64,000 nt of DNA, from NCBI RefSeq assembly GCF_014646055.1, contig NZ_BMMS01000023.1, forward strand, positions 194 to 64,193, read 5' to 3'. Position numbers and translations under genes: made by a program. This DNA is from Wenjunlia tyrosinilytica (GTDB taxonomy: Bacteria > Actinomycetota > Actinomycetes > Streptomycetales > Streptomycetaceae). The notes beneath the pieces were generated by a model. The model was not told where the DNA came from. It saw only the letters and a list, made by a program, of their open reading frames with translations, and made no database searches. Positions 43,343-52,252 of the stretch are shown in pieces (the first letter of the stretch is position 1; every line of letters starts with the position of its first letter).

Positions 43343-45037
43343 ATGGACCTCCCGACCCGTCCCCAGCCCCTGCTCCGGCGGATCCACGAGCACCTGGTGG
43401 AGACCCGTCATGGCCATGTGACCGTGCTCCGCGTGGACCGGCCCGCCGCCCTCGGCGCCCTGTCCCGCTCCATGCTGGTGGCCCTGCACGAGTACTTCGC
43501 GGTGCTGCGGGACGACCAGCAGACCCGGGTGCTGATGCTCACCGGGACCGGGCGCGGGTTCATCGCCGGAGCCGACATAGGCGAGTACCACAACACCACG
43601 CAGTCGGCGTTCGACGTCTACCAGCGCCTCGGCCGGGAAACCTTCGACGCCCTGGCGGCGCTGCCGCAGGTCACCGTCGCCGCGGTCAACGGCTACGCCC
43701 TGGGCGGCGGCTTCGAGGTGGCGCTGTGCTGCGACCTGATCATCGCCGCCGATGTCGCCAAGTTCGGGCTTCCGGAAATCTCGCTCGGGCTGCTGCCCGG
43801 TGGCGGCGGCACGCAGCGGCTGGCCCGCGCGGTGGGCGCGCGCTTGGCGAAGGAGGCGGTGCTGACGGGACGGAAGTTCCCGGCGCAGGAACTGGCACGG
43901 CACGGCCTGGTGATGGCTGTGCATCCGGCCGACGAGCTCTATGAACGGGCCCTGGACCGCGCGCTCGATCTCGCCGACCAGGCACCGATCGCCCTGCGCG
44001 CGGCGAAGCGCCTCATGGACGACGGCATCGAGATGCCGCTCCCGGTCGCCCTCACCGCCGAGCAGCAGGTGCTCTCCGGACTCTTCGCCACCGACGACGC
44101 GAAGGAGGGGATCGCCGCCTTCGTCGACAAGCGCGCCCCCCGATTCACCGGTGGGCCGACAGCGCCGTCCAGGGGGCTTCTGCCGCGAGAGGCGGTGAGC
44201 GTGCTGGTGGACGGCATGCTCACGGAGCCTCGGCTCGACCACCCCGAAGCAGTGGCGGTCCACCCCGTCGACGGCTCGGTGTGGTGCGGCGGCGAGCGAG
44301 GGCAGATCTACCGGATCGACCCCGACGGCGGGCCGGTCGAGCTCAGGGCCGAGACCGGGGGTTTCTGCCTGGGACTGGCCTTCGACGGCCCCGACCGGCT
44401 CTACTTCTGCGACCGCGGGCACGCCGCCGTCTTCCGCCTCGACATCCCGACGGGCGCCCTGGCCGAGGTGTCGCGAGGAGTCGGGGAACACCGGTTCCTC
44501 GTCCCGAACTACCCCGTCGTCGACGCGGAGGGACGCGTGTACGTCAGCGACAGCGGTGTGGTCGACGAGCCGGGGCCCGGTGTCGTACGGCTCGATCCCG
44601 ACGGCACGGGAGAGCTGTGGCACGCCGGTCCGTTCAACTTCGCCAACGGTATGGCGTTCTCACCCGACCAGCGCACCCTGTACCTCGTGGAGACCTGGCG
44701 CAACGCCGTCGTCGCCATCAGCATCGGTGCGGACGGGCATCCGGCGGGTACGGAGGATGTCGCGGTCCTTCCCGGAGTGCTCCCCGACGGACTCACGGTC
44801 GCCCCCGACGGGACGATCTACCTCGCCTGCTACGAGCCGAGCCAGATCCTGAAGATCGATCCGGGCAGCGGAGCCGTCCAGGTGCTGTTCCACGACGAGA
44901 CCGCTCATCTGCTCTGCCACCCCACCGACGTAGCGCTGCGGGGCTGCGAGCTCATCGCCGCCAACCCCGGAAGGTGGCACCTGACCCGGCTGGACCTGGG
45001 ATCCTGCCGAGCGGGAGCCCGGACAGCGCCTCCATGA
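43343..45037 (+). CDS. crotonase-family enzyme fused to SMP-30/gluconolactonase domain
   Basis: The protein has 564 residues. Residues about 20-275 are an enoyl-CoA hydratase/isomerase: oxyanion segments 'FIAGADIGEYH' and 'NGYALGGGFEVALCCDLIIA', and the active-site region 'FGLPEISLGLLPGGGGTQRL'. Residues about 290-560 are an SMP-30/lactonase propeller: 'HPEAVAVHPVDGSVWCGGER', 'LGLAFDGPDRLYFCDRG', 'FANGMAFSPDQRTLYLVET', 'LPDGLTVAPDGTIYLACYEP'. The ATG at 43343 has GGAG 7 bases upstream. The reading frame through the junction is unbroken. One part should hydrate an enoyl-CoA, the other open a lactone, which fits a mixed sugar-acid/CoA pathway. Such a fusion is unusual. Confidence 0.88.
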   Translation: MDLPTRPQPLLRRIHEHLVETRHGHVTVLRVDRPAALGALSRSMLVALHEYFAVLRDDQQTRVLMLTGTGRGFIAGADIGEYHNTTQSAFDVYQRLGRETFDALAALPQVTVAAVNGYALGGGFEVALCCDLIIAADVAKFGLPEISLGLLPGGGGTQRLARAVGARLAKEAVLTGRKFPAQELARHGLVMAVHPADELYERALDRALDLADQAPIALRAAKRLMDDGIEMPLPVALTAEQQVLSGLFATDDAKEGIAAFVDKRAPRFTGGPTAPSRGLLPREAVSVLVDGMLTEPRLDHPEAVAVHPVDGSVWCGGERGQIYRIDPDGGPVELRAETGGFCLGLAFDGPDRLYFCDRGHAAVFRLDIPTGALAEVSRGVGEHRFLVPNYPVVDAEGRVYVSDSGVVDEPGPGVVRLDPDGTGELWHAGPFNFANGMAFSPDQRTLYLVETWRNAVVAISIGADGHPAGTEDVAVLPGVLPDGLTVAPDGTIYLACYEPSQILKIDPGSGAVQVLFHDETAHLLCHPTDVALRGCELIAANPGRWHLTRLDLGSCRAGARTAPP

Positions 45038-45380
45038 TCTGTCGGTGCGACGTCGGCGCCGCGATGCCGGTGCCGGCCGTTGCGGTTGAAGCCATGTCGT
45101 CTTTCGCAGTCCTTTGCGGATGGGCGACGGGGTGTTCGCAGTGATGATGCGTCAGGGGTCTGATGACGCGTCAGGGGTTTTCACTGGGCCCTACGTTGTC
45201 CGTGGGTTGGACGGGCCGTCGCAAGGTCCAGAGATCCACAGGCACCGGGTGTCGTCCAGTCGCGCGCGGTCAGGGCTTGACAGGTTTCCAGTGGGTGCCC
45301 ACCGGACTCGTCCGCGAACAGCAGAGTCGGGGAACTTGCCCCGCACTCTCCGATGCTGCCCGTCGCCGCTCTCGCGCCGG
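45038..45380. other. intergenic region between convergent loci
   Basis: This 343-bp spacer separates the end of the catabolic operon from the end of the injection-system cluster. It holds a pair of direct repeats (45145-45177) containing the palindrome TGACGCGTCA, and no gene. Confidence 0.5.
45145..45177. repeat. 14-bp direct repeat with internal palindrome
   Basis: TGATGCGTCAGGGG (45145-45158) and TGACGCGTCAGGGG (45164-45177) differ at one base; the second contains the perfect palindrome TGACGCGTCA. They lie at the junction of two convergent operons. Confidence 0.6.
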
Positions 45381-46787
45381 TCACTTCTTGGGAGCGGCCC
45401 GTTTCGCCGGCTGCTTTTTGACGGGCTGGGTCCACGGCACGGTCGGCGCCTTGCCGCCCACGACGATGATCGTCTTGCCGGTCCGGGAGTTCTGGTTGAC
45501 CCTCTTCGCGTATTCCTTGTCGGCGGCCGAGGCCCCCACGCGGACACAACCGTGCGAGAGGGGGCGGCCCTTGATGACCGGCTGGCTGTTGTGGATGCCG
45601 ATGCCACGGCCCGCCACGAACTCGACGTACCAGGCCATGGCGTCGCCCTTCTGGTTCTTGTGGCCCTCACCGCCCTTGGAGCCGACCACGAAGGAGCCGG
45701 TCGGTGTGCAGTTCTGCTCTTTCTGCGTCTTGCAGGGGTCCTCGGTGGTGTTCGGCAGCCCTTTGCCGCTGGAGATCGCGCGAGGGCCTTCGGCTGCGCC
45801 GTCGCTCCAAGTCAGCGTCATTTCCTGGCTGGTCAGGTCGATGTCGATCTTGGTGATCCATCGGGCGGAGGCCGGAGGCGGGGCGGGAGCCTTGCGCGCC
45901 GGCGGTGACTGCGGGGGCTCGCCCGGAGCCGTCTCCAACCGCAGTTCGGGTTCGAGTAGAGCGGTTTCCCCGAGTTCGGGGGCGGGTGGGCCCGACGTCG
46001 GCATGTCTCCGTCATGGACCTCGGAGGGGTCGAGGTCCGCGGCCATGACCTCGGCGCCGTGCTCCGTCTCCTCCTCGCGGCGCAGGACTCGGGAGCCGGG
46101 CGCGGCGCTCGGCGCAACGGCCCCGGCGTCCGGGGGACCTCCCGTGTCCAGTACCGAGCGGGCTGCCTCGTCGGCGCTCCGCTCGGCCCGGTCGTCGGCC
46201 TTGCCGACCTCCGTGGGGGAGGTGCTCGCGGCGCCGCGCTGCTGGACGACGTGGGCGAGCTCGTGGGCCAGCAGACGGCGCCCGTCCGCGGAGGCCGGGG
46301 CATAGGCGCCAGAGGCGAAGACGATGTGGGAACCGGAGGTGTAGGCCCGCGCCGCCACCGCCTTCGCCGAGGCGGCCGCCTGCGCTCCGGTGTGCACCCG
46401 CACGTGCCCGAAGTCGTGTCCGAAGCGGGGTTCGAACGTGGCCCGGGTCGCCGGATCGAGGGGCCGGCCCGGGGCGCTCAGCGTCTCGTGAACGGAGGAG
46501 GGCACCCCGGCGGGCGCCGCGTCGCCGCCGGCCGCCTGCCGCTGGACGTGGGGCGAGGTGCCCTGGCAGGCGCAGCTCCCGTCGTCCTTGCCGTCACCGG
46601 TGGCGCACCGCCGGATCACCTGGGCCTGCCCGCCGTCGAGCATCCGCAGCACCGCCTGATTGCCGTGGGATTCCTGGAGGCGCAGCACTGGGTGGCGGGT
46701 GACCGGCCGGCCCTGCGGCGAACTCCGCTGCACGGCCGGCTCGGCGGCCGGCCCCTGGTGCACCGGGTGAGGGGAGAGACGCGACAT
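45381..46787 (-). CDS. DUF4157 protein with L,D-transpeptidase (YkuD) domain, probable eCIS cargo
   Basis: The protein has 468 residues and no signal peptide. Residues about 105-185 are the DUF4157 domain: 'RPLDPATRATFEPRFGHDFG', 'VRVHTGAQAAASAKAVAARA' and 'LLAHELAHVVQQ' with an HExxH-type motif near 175. A Pro-rich linker follows. Residues about 310-450 are a YkuD domain with 'GRGIGIHNSQPVIKGRPLSH' and the Cys site 'SHGCVRV' near 412. DUF4157 is widely associated with eCIS-delivered proteins; YkuD enzymes crosslink or cut peptidoglycan. I infer a cell-wall-acting effector. AAGGGA precedes the ATG. It is the last gene of the cluster. Confidence 0.88.
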   Translation of the reverse strand: MSRLSPHPVHQGPAAEPAVQRSSPQGRPVTRHPVLRLQESHGNQAVLRMLDGGQAQVIRRCATGDGKDDGSCACQGTSPHVQRQAAGGDAAPAGVPSSVHETLSAPGRPLDPATRATFEPRFGHDFGHVRVHTGAQAAASAKAVAARAYTSGSHIVFASGAYAPASADGRRLLAHELAHVVQQRGAASTSPTEVGKADDRAERSADEAARSVLDTGGPPDAGAVAPSAAPGSRVLRREEETEHGAEVMAADLDPSEVHDGDMPTSGPPAPELGETALLEPELRLETAPGEPPQSPPARKAPAPPPASARWITKIDIDLTSQEMTLTWSDGAAEGPRAISSGKGLPNTTEDPCKTQKEQNCTPTGSFVVGSKGGEGHKNQKGDAMAWYVEFVAGRGIGIHNSQPVIKGRPLSHGCVRVGASAADKEYAKRVNQNSRTGKTIIVVGGKAPTVPWTQPVKKQPAKRAAPKK

Positions 46788-46798
46788 GGTGTTCCCTT

Positions 46799-48001
46799 CT
46801 ACGGCGCGGTGAACGTGGCGGAGTCCTTGCCGCCGCTGGCCTTGTTCACGAGGTCCTTGATGTGGTCGATGACGTCGCCGACGTGTTTGGCGGTGTTCGC
46901 CCGCAGGTCGTGCAGGAGGACGACGATGTTCTTGGACGCGGTCCAGGACTTCCAGCCGCGTTTGTGCACATCCGCCATGTCCTTCGCGACGTTCTTCTTC
47001 AGGTCGGCGAGGGATTTTGCGTTCACGTCCGCGTCGATGTCCCAGAGCAGATTCGTCAGGCCGACCCTGGCGTAGGTCGCCCGCACAGCCTTGTTGGAAG
47101 CGCCATAGGGCGGTCGCACCAGCGTGGGCTCGCTGCCGGTCGCCTTCTTGATCGCGGCCTTGCCCGCCCGCAGTTCTCCCTCCAGGCGGCCGGCCGCCTC
47201 CGCGACGGGGTGGGATTCGTGGTCCCTGGTTCCCCCGGTGTGAATGCCGACCGAGTGGCCTTCAGCCTGCATCCTGGCGACGAGTGCCTGGCCGACGGAG
47301 TGCGCCATGCGGTCCTTGACGCCGGTCTGAACGAAGAACCCGGCCTTGATGCCACGGCCCTTGAGCGTGTCGAGGATGTTCTCGGTCCGGTTCTCTCCCG
47401 TGCCGAGAGCCGCGGTGTGGGGGCCGTCGTCGAACGTGAGCGAGAAGGTACGGGACGCCCGCATCACCTGCTGGGGCGCACGCATCGGAGCAGGCACCGG
47501 CTGGGCGAGTGCGGCGGAGTGGGCCATCGAGTCCGCCTGGTGCTCGGCGGCGCCCACGTCACCGGGCACGGGCCCCGTCGCCGGGGAGTGCTCCTGCTGG
47601 GCGACGTGCGCGAGTTCGTGGGCGAGCAGACCGCGGCCGTGCGGCGTCGCCGGAAGGTAGCGGCCGGTTCCGAAGACGATGTCGCTGCCTACCGTGAAGG
47701 CCTGAGCGTCAACGGCCCGGGCCGCCGACGCGGCCGCGGCGCCGGTGTGCACGCGGATCTGTCGGAAGGAGCGGCCGAACCGCTGTTCCATCAGCAGGCG
47801 GGTGCCGGGGTCGAGTGGCCGCCCCGGGCCGCGCAGTGCCGTCGTCGCCTCCGCCGGAAGACCTTCCTGGCCCGCCCGCCGCGCGATGTGGCGCAGCGCC
47901 GCCTGGTTGCCGACGGGCAGCGCGTCCGGCCGCCGGCCAACTGCCCGCGCACGGTCGGGGGTTCCCGCACTCGCCCGCGAGATCCTGCTGTAGGCACGCA
48001 T
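46799..48001 (-). CDS. DUF4157 protein with polysaccharide deacetylase (NodB) domain, probable eCIS cargo
   Basis: The protein has 400 residues and no signal peptide. Residues about 55-140 are DUF4157 ('RPLDPGTRLLMEQRFGRSFR', 'IRVHTGAAAASAARAVDAQA', 'LLAHELAHVAQQ'). Residues about 185-390 are a NodB-type deacetylase: 'FSLTFDDGPHT' (metal-binding Asp pair), 'EGHSVGIHTGGTRDHESHP' (metal His region), 'VRPPYGAS' and 'VVLLHD'. It may deacetylate chitin, peptidoglycan or another glycan of a target. I chose the ATG at 48001 with GGAGG 5 bases upstream; the frame extends to 48244 without domain content. The next gene starts 11 bases after its stop. Confidence 0.9.
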   Translation of the reverse strand: MRAYSRISRASAGTPDRARAVGRRPDALPVGNQAALRHIARRAGQEGLPAEATTALRGPGRPLDPGTRLLMEQRFGRSFRQIRVHTGAAAASAARAVDAQAFTVGSDIVFGTGRYLPATPHGRGLLAHELAHVAQQEHSPATGPVPGDVGAAEHQADSMAHSAALAQPVPAPMRAPQQVMRASRTFSLTFDDGPHTAALGTGENRTENILDTLKGRGIKAGFFVQTGVKDRMAHSVGQALVARMQAEGHSVGIHTGGTRDHESHPVAEAAGRLEGELRAGKAAIKKATGSEPTLVRPPYGASNKAVRATYARVGLTNLLWDIDADVNAKSLADLKKNVAKDMADVHKRGWKSWTASKNIVVLLHDLRANTAKHVGDVIDHIKDLVNKASGGKDSATFTAP

Positions 48002-48089
48002 CGCATCCTCCGTATCGGGCCGGCTCCGGGGAGCTGTCCGCCCGTGCACCGTCGTTGAAACGCCGTATGTACCGTGTTCCCCCGCAGGG

Positions 48090-49070
48090 TCAGGTGCTCT
48101 CCTCGGAGGCACCTCGTACTCGCGTTCGGCCGGAGGCGCGTCGCTTCGCCGTCGTGGCGGCCCGCCCGCCGCCGTCGCCCGCCGGGCGTGTGCCCTTCGC
48201 GGCCTGGTGCGCGCTGCCCTCCGTCGCCTTCGCCGTCTCCGCACCGCCCTGCGGTGGGCGGTCCGCGTCCGAGCTGCCGCACCGGCGCCAGTCGTCGCGG
48301 GTGGAGGAGACGATGCGCCGGCACGAGCAGTTGTCGATCCTGGTGACCGTCCCGTCGGCGTCCACCGTGACCTCGGCGAGGACCACCCACGCGCTGTCCG
48401 GGCACGGCGGGCAGAAGGGATTGCCCTCCTCGCCCTGCCGCGCCTCGCCGTCGGGCCGGTGGGAGCCGGGGCAGTGGTCGAGGACTCCGAACTCGAATCC
48501 GTCGCGGAACCGGGAGTACTCGCAGCTCACGTCGGAGCAGCCGCACCCCGCCGGCTGGGCCGGCACCGGTCGCACCTGGCCCTGCCGGTACCGGACGGCG
48601 ATGTACAGTGGCCCCTCCGGCTCGTTGACGTAGACTTCGCCGCACCGCGGGTCCGCCGGCTCACCGGCGGACCCGTTGCGCAGAGAGACCTCGCAGACGG
48701 CATCGATCACGATCTCGTCACCGTACGGACCGAGGACGTATCCCGGCTGCACCCGCACCAGCCACGGCTCGGTGACGGTCTGTGCCCCGTTCCCGACCGC
48801 CCCGCCGGCCTGGGGCTGCTCTGCGACCGGGACCACGCACACGAGCGCGCCGCAGACAACGCCCCAGCCGTGCAGATGGACGTTGTGCCTGCGCATCCGG
48901 TCGCGGAAGTAGTCGGCCTCCAACGTCAGGTCGTCAGGGGTGATCAGTTGCCGGGGAAAGTACCGGGGGCGTTCCAGGGTCCCGGCGGAAGGGCCGGAAC
49001 CGCCCGGTACGGCCTGTCCGGCGTGGCCCTGCCCGCAGCAGGTCGATTCCCGGGTGGTGGCCGGTTGCAT
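48090..49070 (-). CDS. eCIS-associated paralog family protein, member 1
   Basis: The protein has 326 residues. It shares with three other genes here the order: 'RYFPRQLITPDDLTLEADYF' (an F/Y-x-x-x-x-L/x-x-x-DL block), 'RMRRHNVHLHGWGVVCGALV' (HNxxLHGxGVVxGL block) and 'VQPGYVLGPYGDEIVID' (PGxAxDxxGREIxL block). The middle has many Cys pairs ('CGCSDVSCEYS', 'FCPPCPDS', 'IDNCSCRRI'), suggesting metal or disulphide sites. The C-terminal 60 residues are basic and disordered. AAGGAG lies 6 bases before the ATG. Function is unknown; position suggests a structural or fibre-associated baseplate part. Confidence 0.82.
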   Translation of the reverse strand: MQPATTRESTCCGQGHAGQAVPGGSGPSAGTLERPRYFPRQLITPDDLTLEADYFRDRMRRHNVHLHGWGVVCGALVCVVPVAEQPQAGGAVGNGAQTVTEPWLVRVQPGYVLGPYGDEIVIDAVCEVSLRNGSAGEPADPRCGEVYVNEPEGPLYIAVRYRQGQVRPVPAQPAGCGCSDVSCEYSRFRDGFEFGVLDHCPGSHRPDGEARQGEEGNPFCPPCPDSAWVVLAEVTVDADGTVTRIDNCSCRRIVSSTRDDWRRCGSSDADRPPQGGAETAKATEGSAHQAAKGTRPAGDGGGRAATTAKRRASGRTRVRGASEEST

Positions 49071-49128
49071 GAGCTTCTCCTTGCAGATGAAGAGGTGAGT
49101 GCCGCGCACACGGCGCCTTCGGCTTGGG

Positions 49129-50025
49129 CTACCGCCGCCAGTCGCTGCCCGGCTGCTCCTCCTCGACGGTCCGGGTGAGCATGTCGAACAGGAGGGGGTT
49201 GCCGAAGACGACCGGGCGGATCTCGATGTCGATGTGCGCGATGGAGCTGTCGCTGCCGCCGCACTCGAGGCTCACGTTGGCCAGCGGGACGCACGGGTTG
49301 CGGGGCGGGTCCGGGCACGTGCGAGTCACCCAGCGTGCGAGCGCCCCGTAATCGATCTCCCCCTGCCGGAGGATGTCCGGGAACCGGCAGCTGACGTCGA
49401 CCGGTTCGGCGCATCCGGGTTCGAACCCGATCCGGTACTGCTCACGGATCGCACCGGGGGCGCACGGAGCCGTGGTGGAGCAGTCCCCGGCCAGCACGGC
49501 CACCGGGTCGCTCTCGCACTCCTGATAACACAGTGTCACAGTGACCCAGGGGCCGTCCTCACACGTGCGGTCGTGCCGTCGCGGGGAACGGCGGCGAGCT
49601 TCGCCGGCGGAGGAGCCTTCGCGCTCCGCAGGCTGCCGGTCATCGCGCTGGTCGCGCTCGGCGGCCGCGGAGGCGCCGTTCGCGTCGTCGAGGTCACCGC
49701 AGATCCGTTCGAGCAGCGCGTCCGGAATGGTGACGGGCGCGCTGGTGGCGGGGACGATGATCTCGCGTCCCCATCCGTCGATCGCCATGCCGGAGGTGAC
49801 CTCGACGGTGAGCGGATCGTCGCCGCGCAGGACGTCGAGCCCGCAGATCACCCCACTGCCGGTGACCAGCCGGTTCAGCATGCGCCGCATGCCGATGCCG
49901 TACGCCGTCTCCAGCTCGAACTGGTAGACGTCCATCATCTTGCCGTGGAAGAAGCGGTTTCTCCGTGGCGTGGCCAGCCCGCCGGGCCGGTCCGTACGGG
50001 CCGGTGTCTGTCGTGTTCGGTTCAT
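49129..50025 (-). CDS. eCIS-associated paralog family protein, member 2
   Basis: The protein has 298 residues. The shared blocks are 'RRNRFFHGKMMDVYQFELET', 'RRMLNRLVTGSGVICGLDVL' and 'VTSGMAIDGWGREIIVP'. The region after residue 110 has a charged insert and Cys-rich segments ('LCYQECESDPVAVLAGDCST', 'PGCAEPVDVSC'), then 'SSIAHIDIEIRPVVFGNPLL'. GGAGG precedes the ATG. It lies 30 bases after the tail-protein-I gene stop and is about 58 bases before member 1. Not recognised beyond the paralog family. Confidence 0.82.
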   Translation of the reverse strand: MNRTRQTPARTDRPGGLATPRRNRFFHGKMMDVYQFELETAYGIGMRRMLNRLVTGSGVICGLDVLRGDDPLTVEVTSGMAIDGWGREIIVPATSAPVTIPDALLERICGDLDDANGASAAAERDQRDDRQPAEREGSSAGEARRRSPRRHDRTCEDGPWVTVTLCYQECESDPVAVLAGDCSTTAPCAPGAIREQYRIGFEPGCAEPVDVSCRFPDILRQGEIDYGALARWVTRTCPDPPRNPCVPLANVSLECGGSDSSIAHIDIEIRPVVFGNPLLFDMLTRTVEEEQPGSDWRR

Positions 50026-50055
50026 GGCTCCTCCAGTCGTGCCGCGGGCGCTGTG

Positions 50056-52215
50056 CTAGTCCTGGACCGACGCCGAACCCAGCAGCGTGGTCATCCCGAT
50101 CCGAGCGCGTTCCCCCACCTGTCCCGGCGGCCGGCCGCCGAGCACGAGGCCGTCGCCGAGCACCGCGTTCCCGTCGAGGCGGGCCGGGGCCGGCTCGCCG
50201 CCGACGACGGCGTCGACCCCGATCCTCGCCTGGCTTCCCATCGCGAACCGCGGCTCGACCGGGCAGATCACGTACTCGGTGTGCGCGGGCTTCTCCCGGT
50301 CGAGGAAGGCCGCCACGGCCCGCAGCCGTTCCTCGCGGGAGGCCGCCCCGCCGTAGACGCGGACGGTGAAGCGGTGGGCGACCGTCTCGAACAGCGGAGC
50401 CCCGAACTCGTCGCCCCCGATGAGGTGCGAACCGTCCACGACGGCCGTCGATCCGAGCACCGCGCCCTGCGGCTGCGCGGCAGCGAGCACGGTGGTCACC
50501 CCGAGCACCGAGGTGTCGCGCTGGGCCTGCGGTGCCGCCGCGTCGTCGGCGAGCGCCCACCACGCGGCCTGGACGACCGGCTCCTCGATCCAGGCGTCGA
50601 CTCCCGTGACGTTCCGCAGTGCGGCCCGCAGGCCGGCCGGCGTGCCGCGGGCGGCCGACTCGGGGTAGGCCCGCGCGATCGCGTCGCGCAGCTGCGCCTG
50701 ACTCCAGCAGGGGGACGCCCGGAGCCCTGCCCAGCTGGCGAGCCGGTCGAGGGACGCGGCCGGCGCGCCGGCCGGGTCGAGCAGCCTGCTCAGGTCGGCC
50801 GTCTGGCCCTCCACCTCCGCGAACAGGCTCTCGACGAGGGCCAGGTAGCGCGGCAGGAAGTCACTGGCGCCGTGGTCGTGCCGGTAGAGGGCGGGCAGAT
50901 GGTCCAGGTAGGTGGGTTGGTCGAACTCCAACCGGATCTGATCGACCGCGGCCGATGCCGTGCCCTCGCCGCCGAGCCGCAGTCCCACCCAGGCGAGCTT
51001 CGCCTCCGGCCGGTCGATCAGGAACTCACCCAGGTCCGGTGGCCCGGAGCACCAGCTCGGCGCCGGGAACGGGTCCTCCCCCGCCTCGTCGACCGGCGGC
51101 GCGGCCGCAGGGTCGTCCGTGGTGTGGACGGAGAACCGTACGTGGGCGTCCTTCGGCAGGCCCGTGATCGCGGCTCGCAGCCGATGCCACACCTTGGACG
51201 TGTTGGTGAACCCGCCGAAGGGCCCGCCCCAGGCGAAGCCCTGTCGTACGAAGGCGCCTTCCAGCGTGAGGCGCACCGGCGGCCCCGACCCGCCGGGATG
51301 GGCGAGCAGGCCGCCGCGCTGATCCAGCGCGAGGGCGGCGACCGGTCCCGTGTACCCCGGGGCGGCCCCCACCAGCGTCCCGTCGCGCCGCAGCCGCACC
51401 ACCCGGCCGCCCGCCCCGCTGTTGTCGCCGACGTAGACCGCCTCACCGGTGACCGCGAGGCCGAGCGTCGCGCCGGTCACGGCGAGGGCGCGCTCCTCGC
51501 ACAGCCGCCCGGACAGGTCGGTGACGACGAGGACCTTGCGGCCCGCGTCGAGGACGCAGACGCGCTCGCCGCCGGGGTCGGCCACCACGGCGACGGCCAC
51601 CGGGTCGGCCAGAGCCGTCCCGCCGGACAGCGTCCGCCAGAAGCCGGGCACGGGCCGACCGCCGGAGGTGAACCGCTGCACCCGGCGGTTGCCGCGGTCG
51701 ATGACGTACACATGTCCGGAGCGGTCCGCGGCGAGTGCCGACGGCGTGTCGAACCGGCCCGGCCCGGTGCCCGGCCGGCCCCAGACGCCGATCAGCTGGA
51801 AGGTCGCCAGGTCGAAGACCTGCAACCGGTGGTTGCCGGTGTCGGCGACGAGCAGCGCGCGCCGGCCGGGGTGGACGAGCAGACCGCGCGGGTCGCGCAG
51901 CCGGGTGGGGTCGCCGCCCGGGCCGCCGAGGCAGGCCACCGGTCCTGTCCGGCCGTCACAGCCGTCGGCCCGTACGACTCTCTGCCGTCCGAGGTCGGTG
52001 GAGTAGACGGAGCCGTCGTCAGCACAGGCCAGGCCGGCAGGTCCGTCCGGGGCCGGCAGACCGGCGAGCCCGGACGGCAGCGCCCCGTCCGGCGCCGGCA
52101 GCCGGGACAGCCGCAGGCTGCCGTCCACGATGTCCAGCCCGCGCAGCGTGAAGTCCGGCCAGGTGTTGTCCCGGTTGGTGTAGAGGAACCCGTCCGAGGG
52201 GGAAGTGGTGTTCAT
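50056..52215 (-). CDS. NHL-propeller fused to phage tail protein I-like domain
   Basis: The protein has 719 residues. Residues about 40-330 form an NHL-type propeller ('LRDPRGLLVHPGRRALLVAD', 'TGNHRLQVFDLATFQLIGVW', 'FDTPSALAADRSGHVYVIDR', 'GNRRVQRF'). Residues about 430-640 match phage tail protein I/gpI: 'DHLPALYRHDHGASDFLPRY', 'LALVESLFAEVEGQTADLSR', 'LASWAGL' and 'AARGTPAGLRAALRNVTGVD'. gpI-type proteins sit on the baseplate edge and anchor fibres; a propeller could bind a target or be the fibre head. The ATG at 52215 has a weak SD. It splits the paralog family into two pairs. Confidence 0.85.
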   Translation of the reverse strand: MNTTSPSDGFLYTNRDNTWPDFTLRGLDIVDGSLRLSRLPAPDGALPSGLAGLPAPDGPAGLACADDGSVYSTDLGRQRVVRADGCDGRTGPVACLGGPGGDPTRLRDPRGLLVHPGRRALLVADTGNHRLQVFDLATFQLIGVWGRPGTGPGRFDTPSALAADRSGHVYVIDRGNRRVQRFTSGGRPVPGFWRTLSGGTALADPVAVAVVADPGGERVCVLDAGRKVLVVTDLSGRLCEERALAVTGATLGLAVTGEAVYVGDNSGAGGRVVRLRRDGTLVGAAPGYTGPVAALALDQRGGLLAHPGGSGPPVRLTLEGAFVRQGFAWGGPFGGFTNTSKVWHRLRAAITGLPKDAHVRFSVHTTDDPAAAPPVDEAGEDPFPAPSWCSGPPDLGEFLIDRPEAKLAWVGLRLGGEGTASAAVDQIRLEFDQPTYLDHLPALYRHDHGASDFLPRYLALVESLFAEVEGQTADLSRLLDPAGAPAASLDRLASWAGLRASPCWSQAQLRDAIARAYPESAARGTPAGLRAALRNVTGVDAWIEEPVVQAAWWALADDAAAPQAQRDTSVLGVTTVLAAAQPQGAVLGSTAVVDGSHLIGGDEFGAPLFETVAHRFTVRVYGGAASREERLRAVAAFLDREKPAHTEYVICPVEPRFAMGSQARIGVDAVVGGEPAPARLDGNAVLGDGLVLGGRPPGQVGERARIGMTTLLGSASVQD

Positions 52216-52252
52216 CGGCCCCGGCTCACCCCGCTCCCGCTGACCGCCGTCC

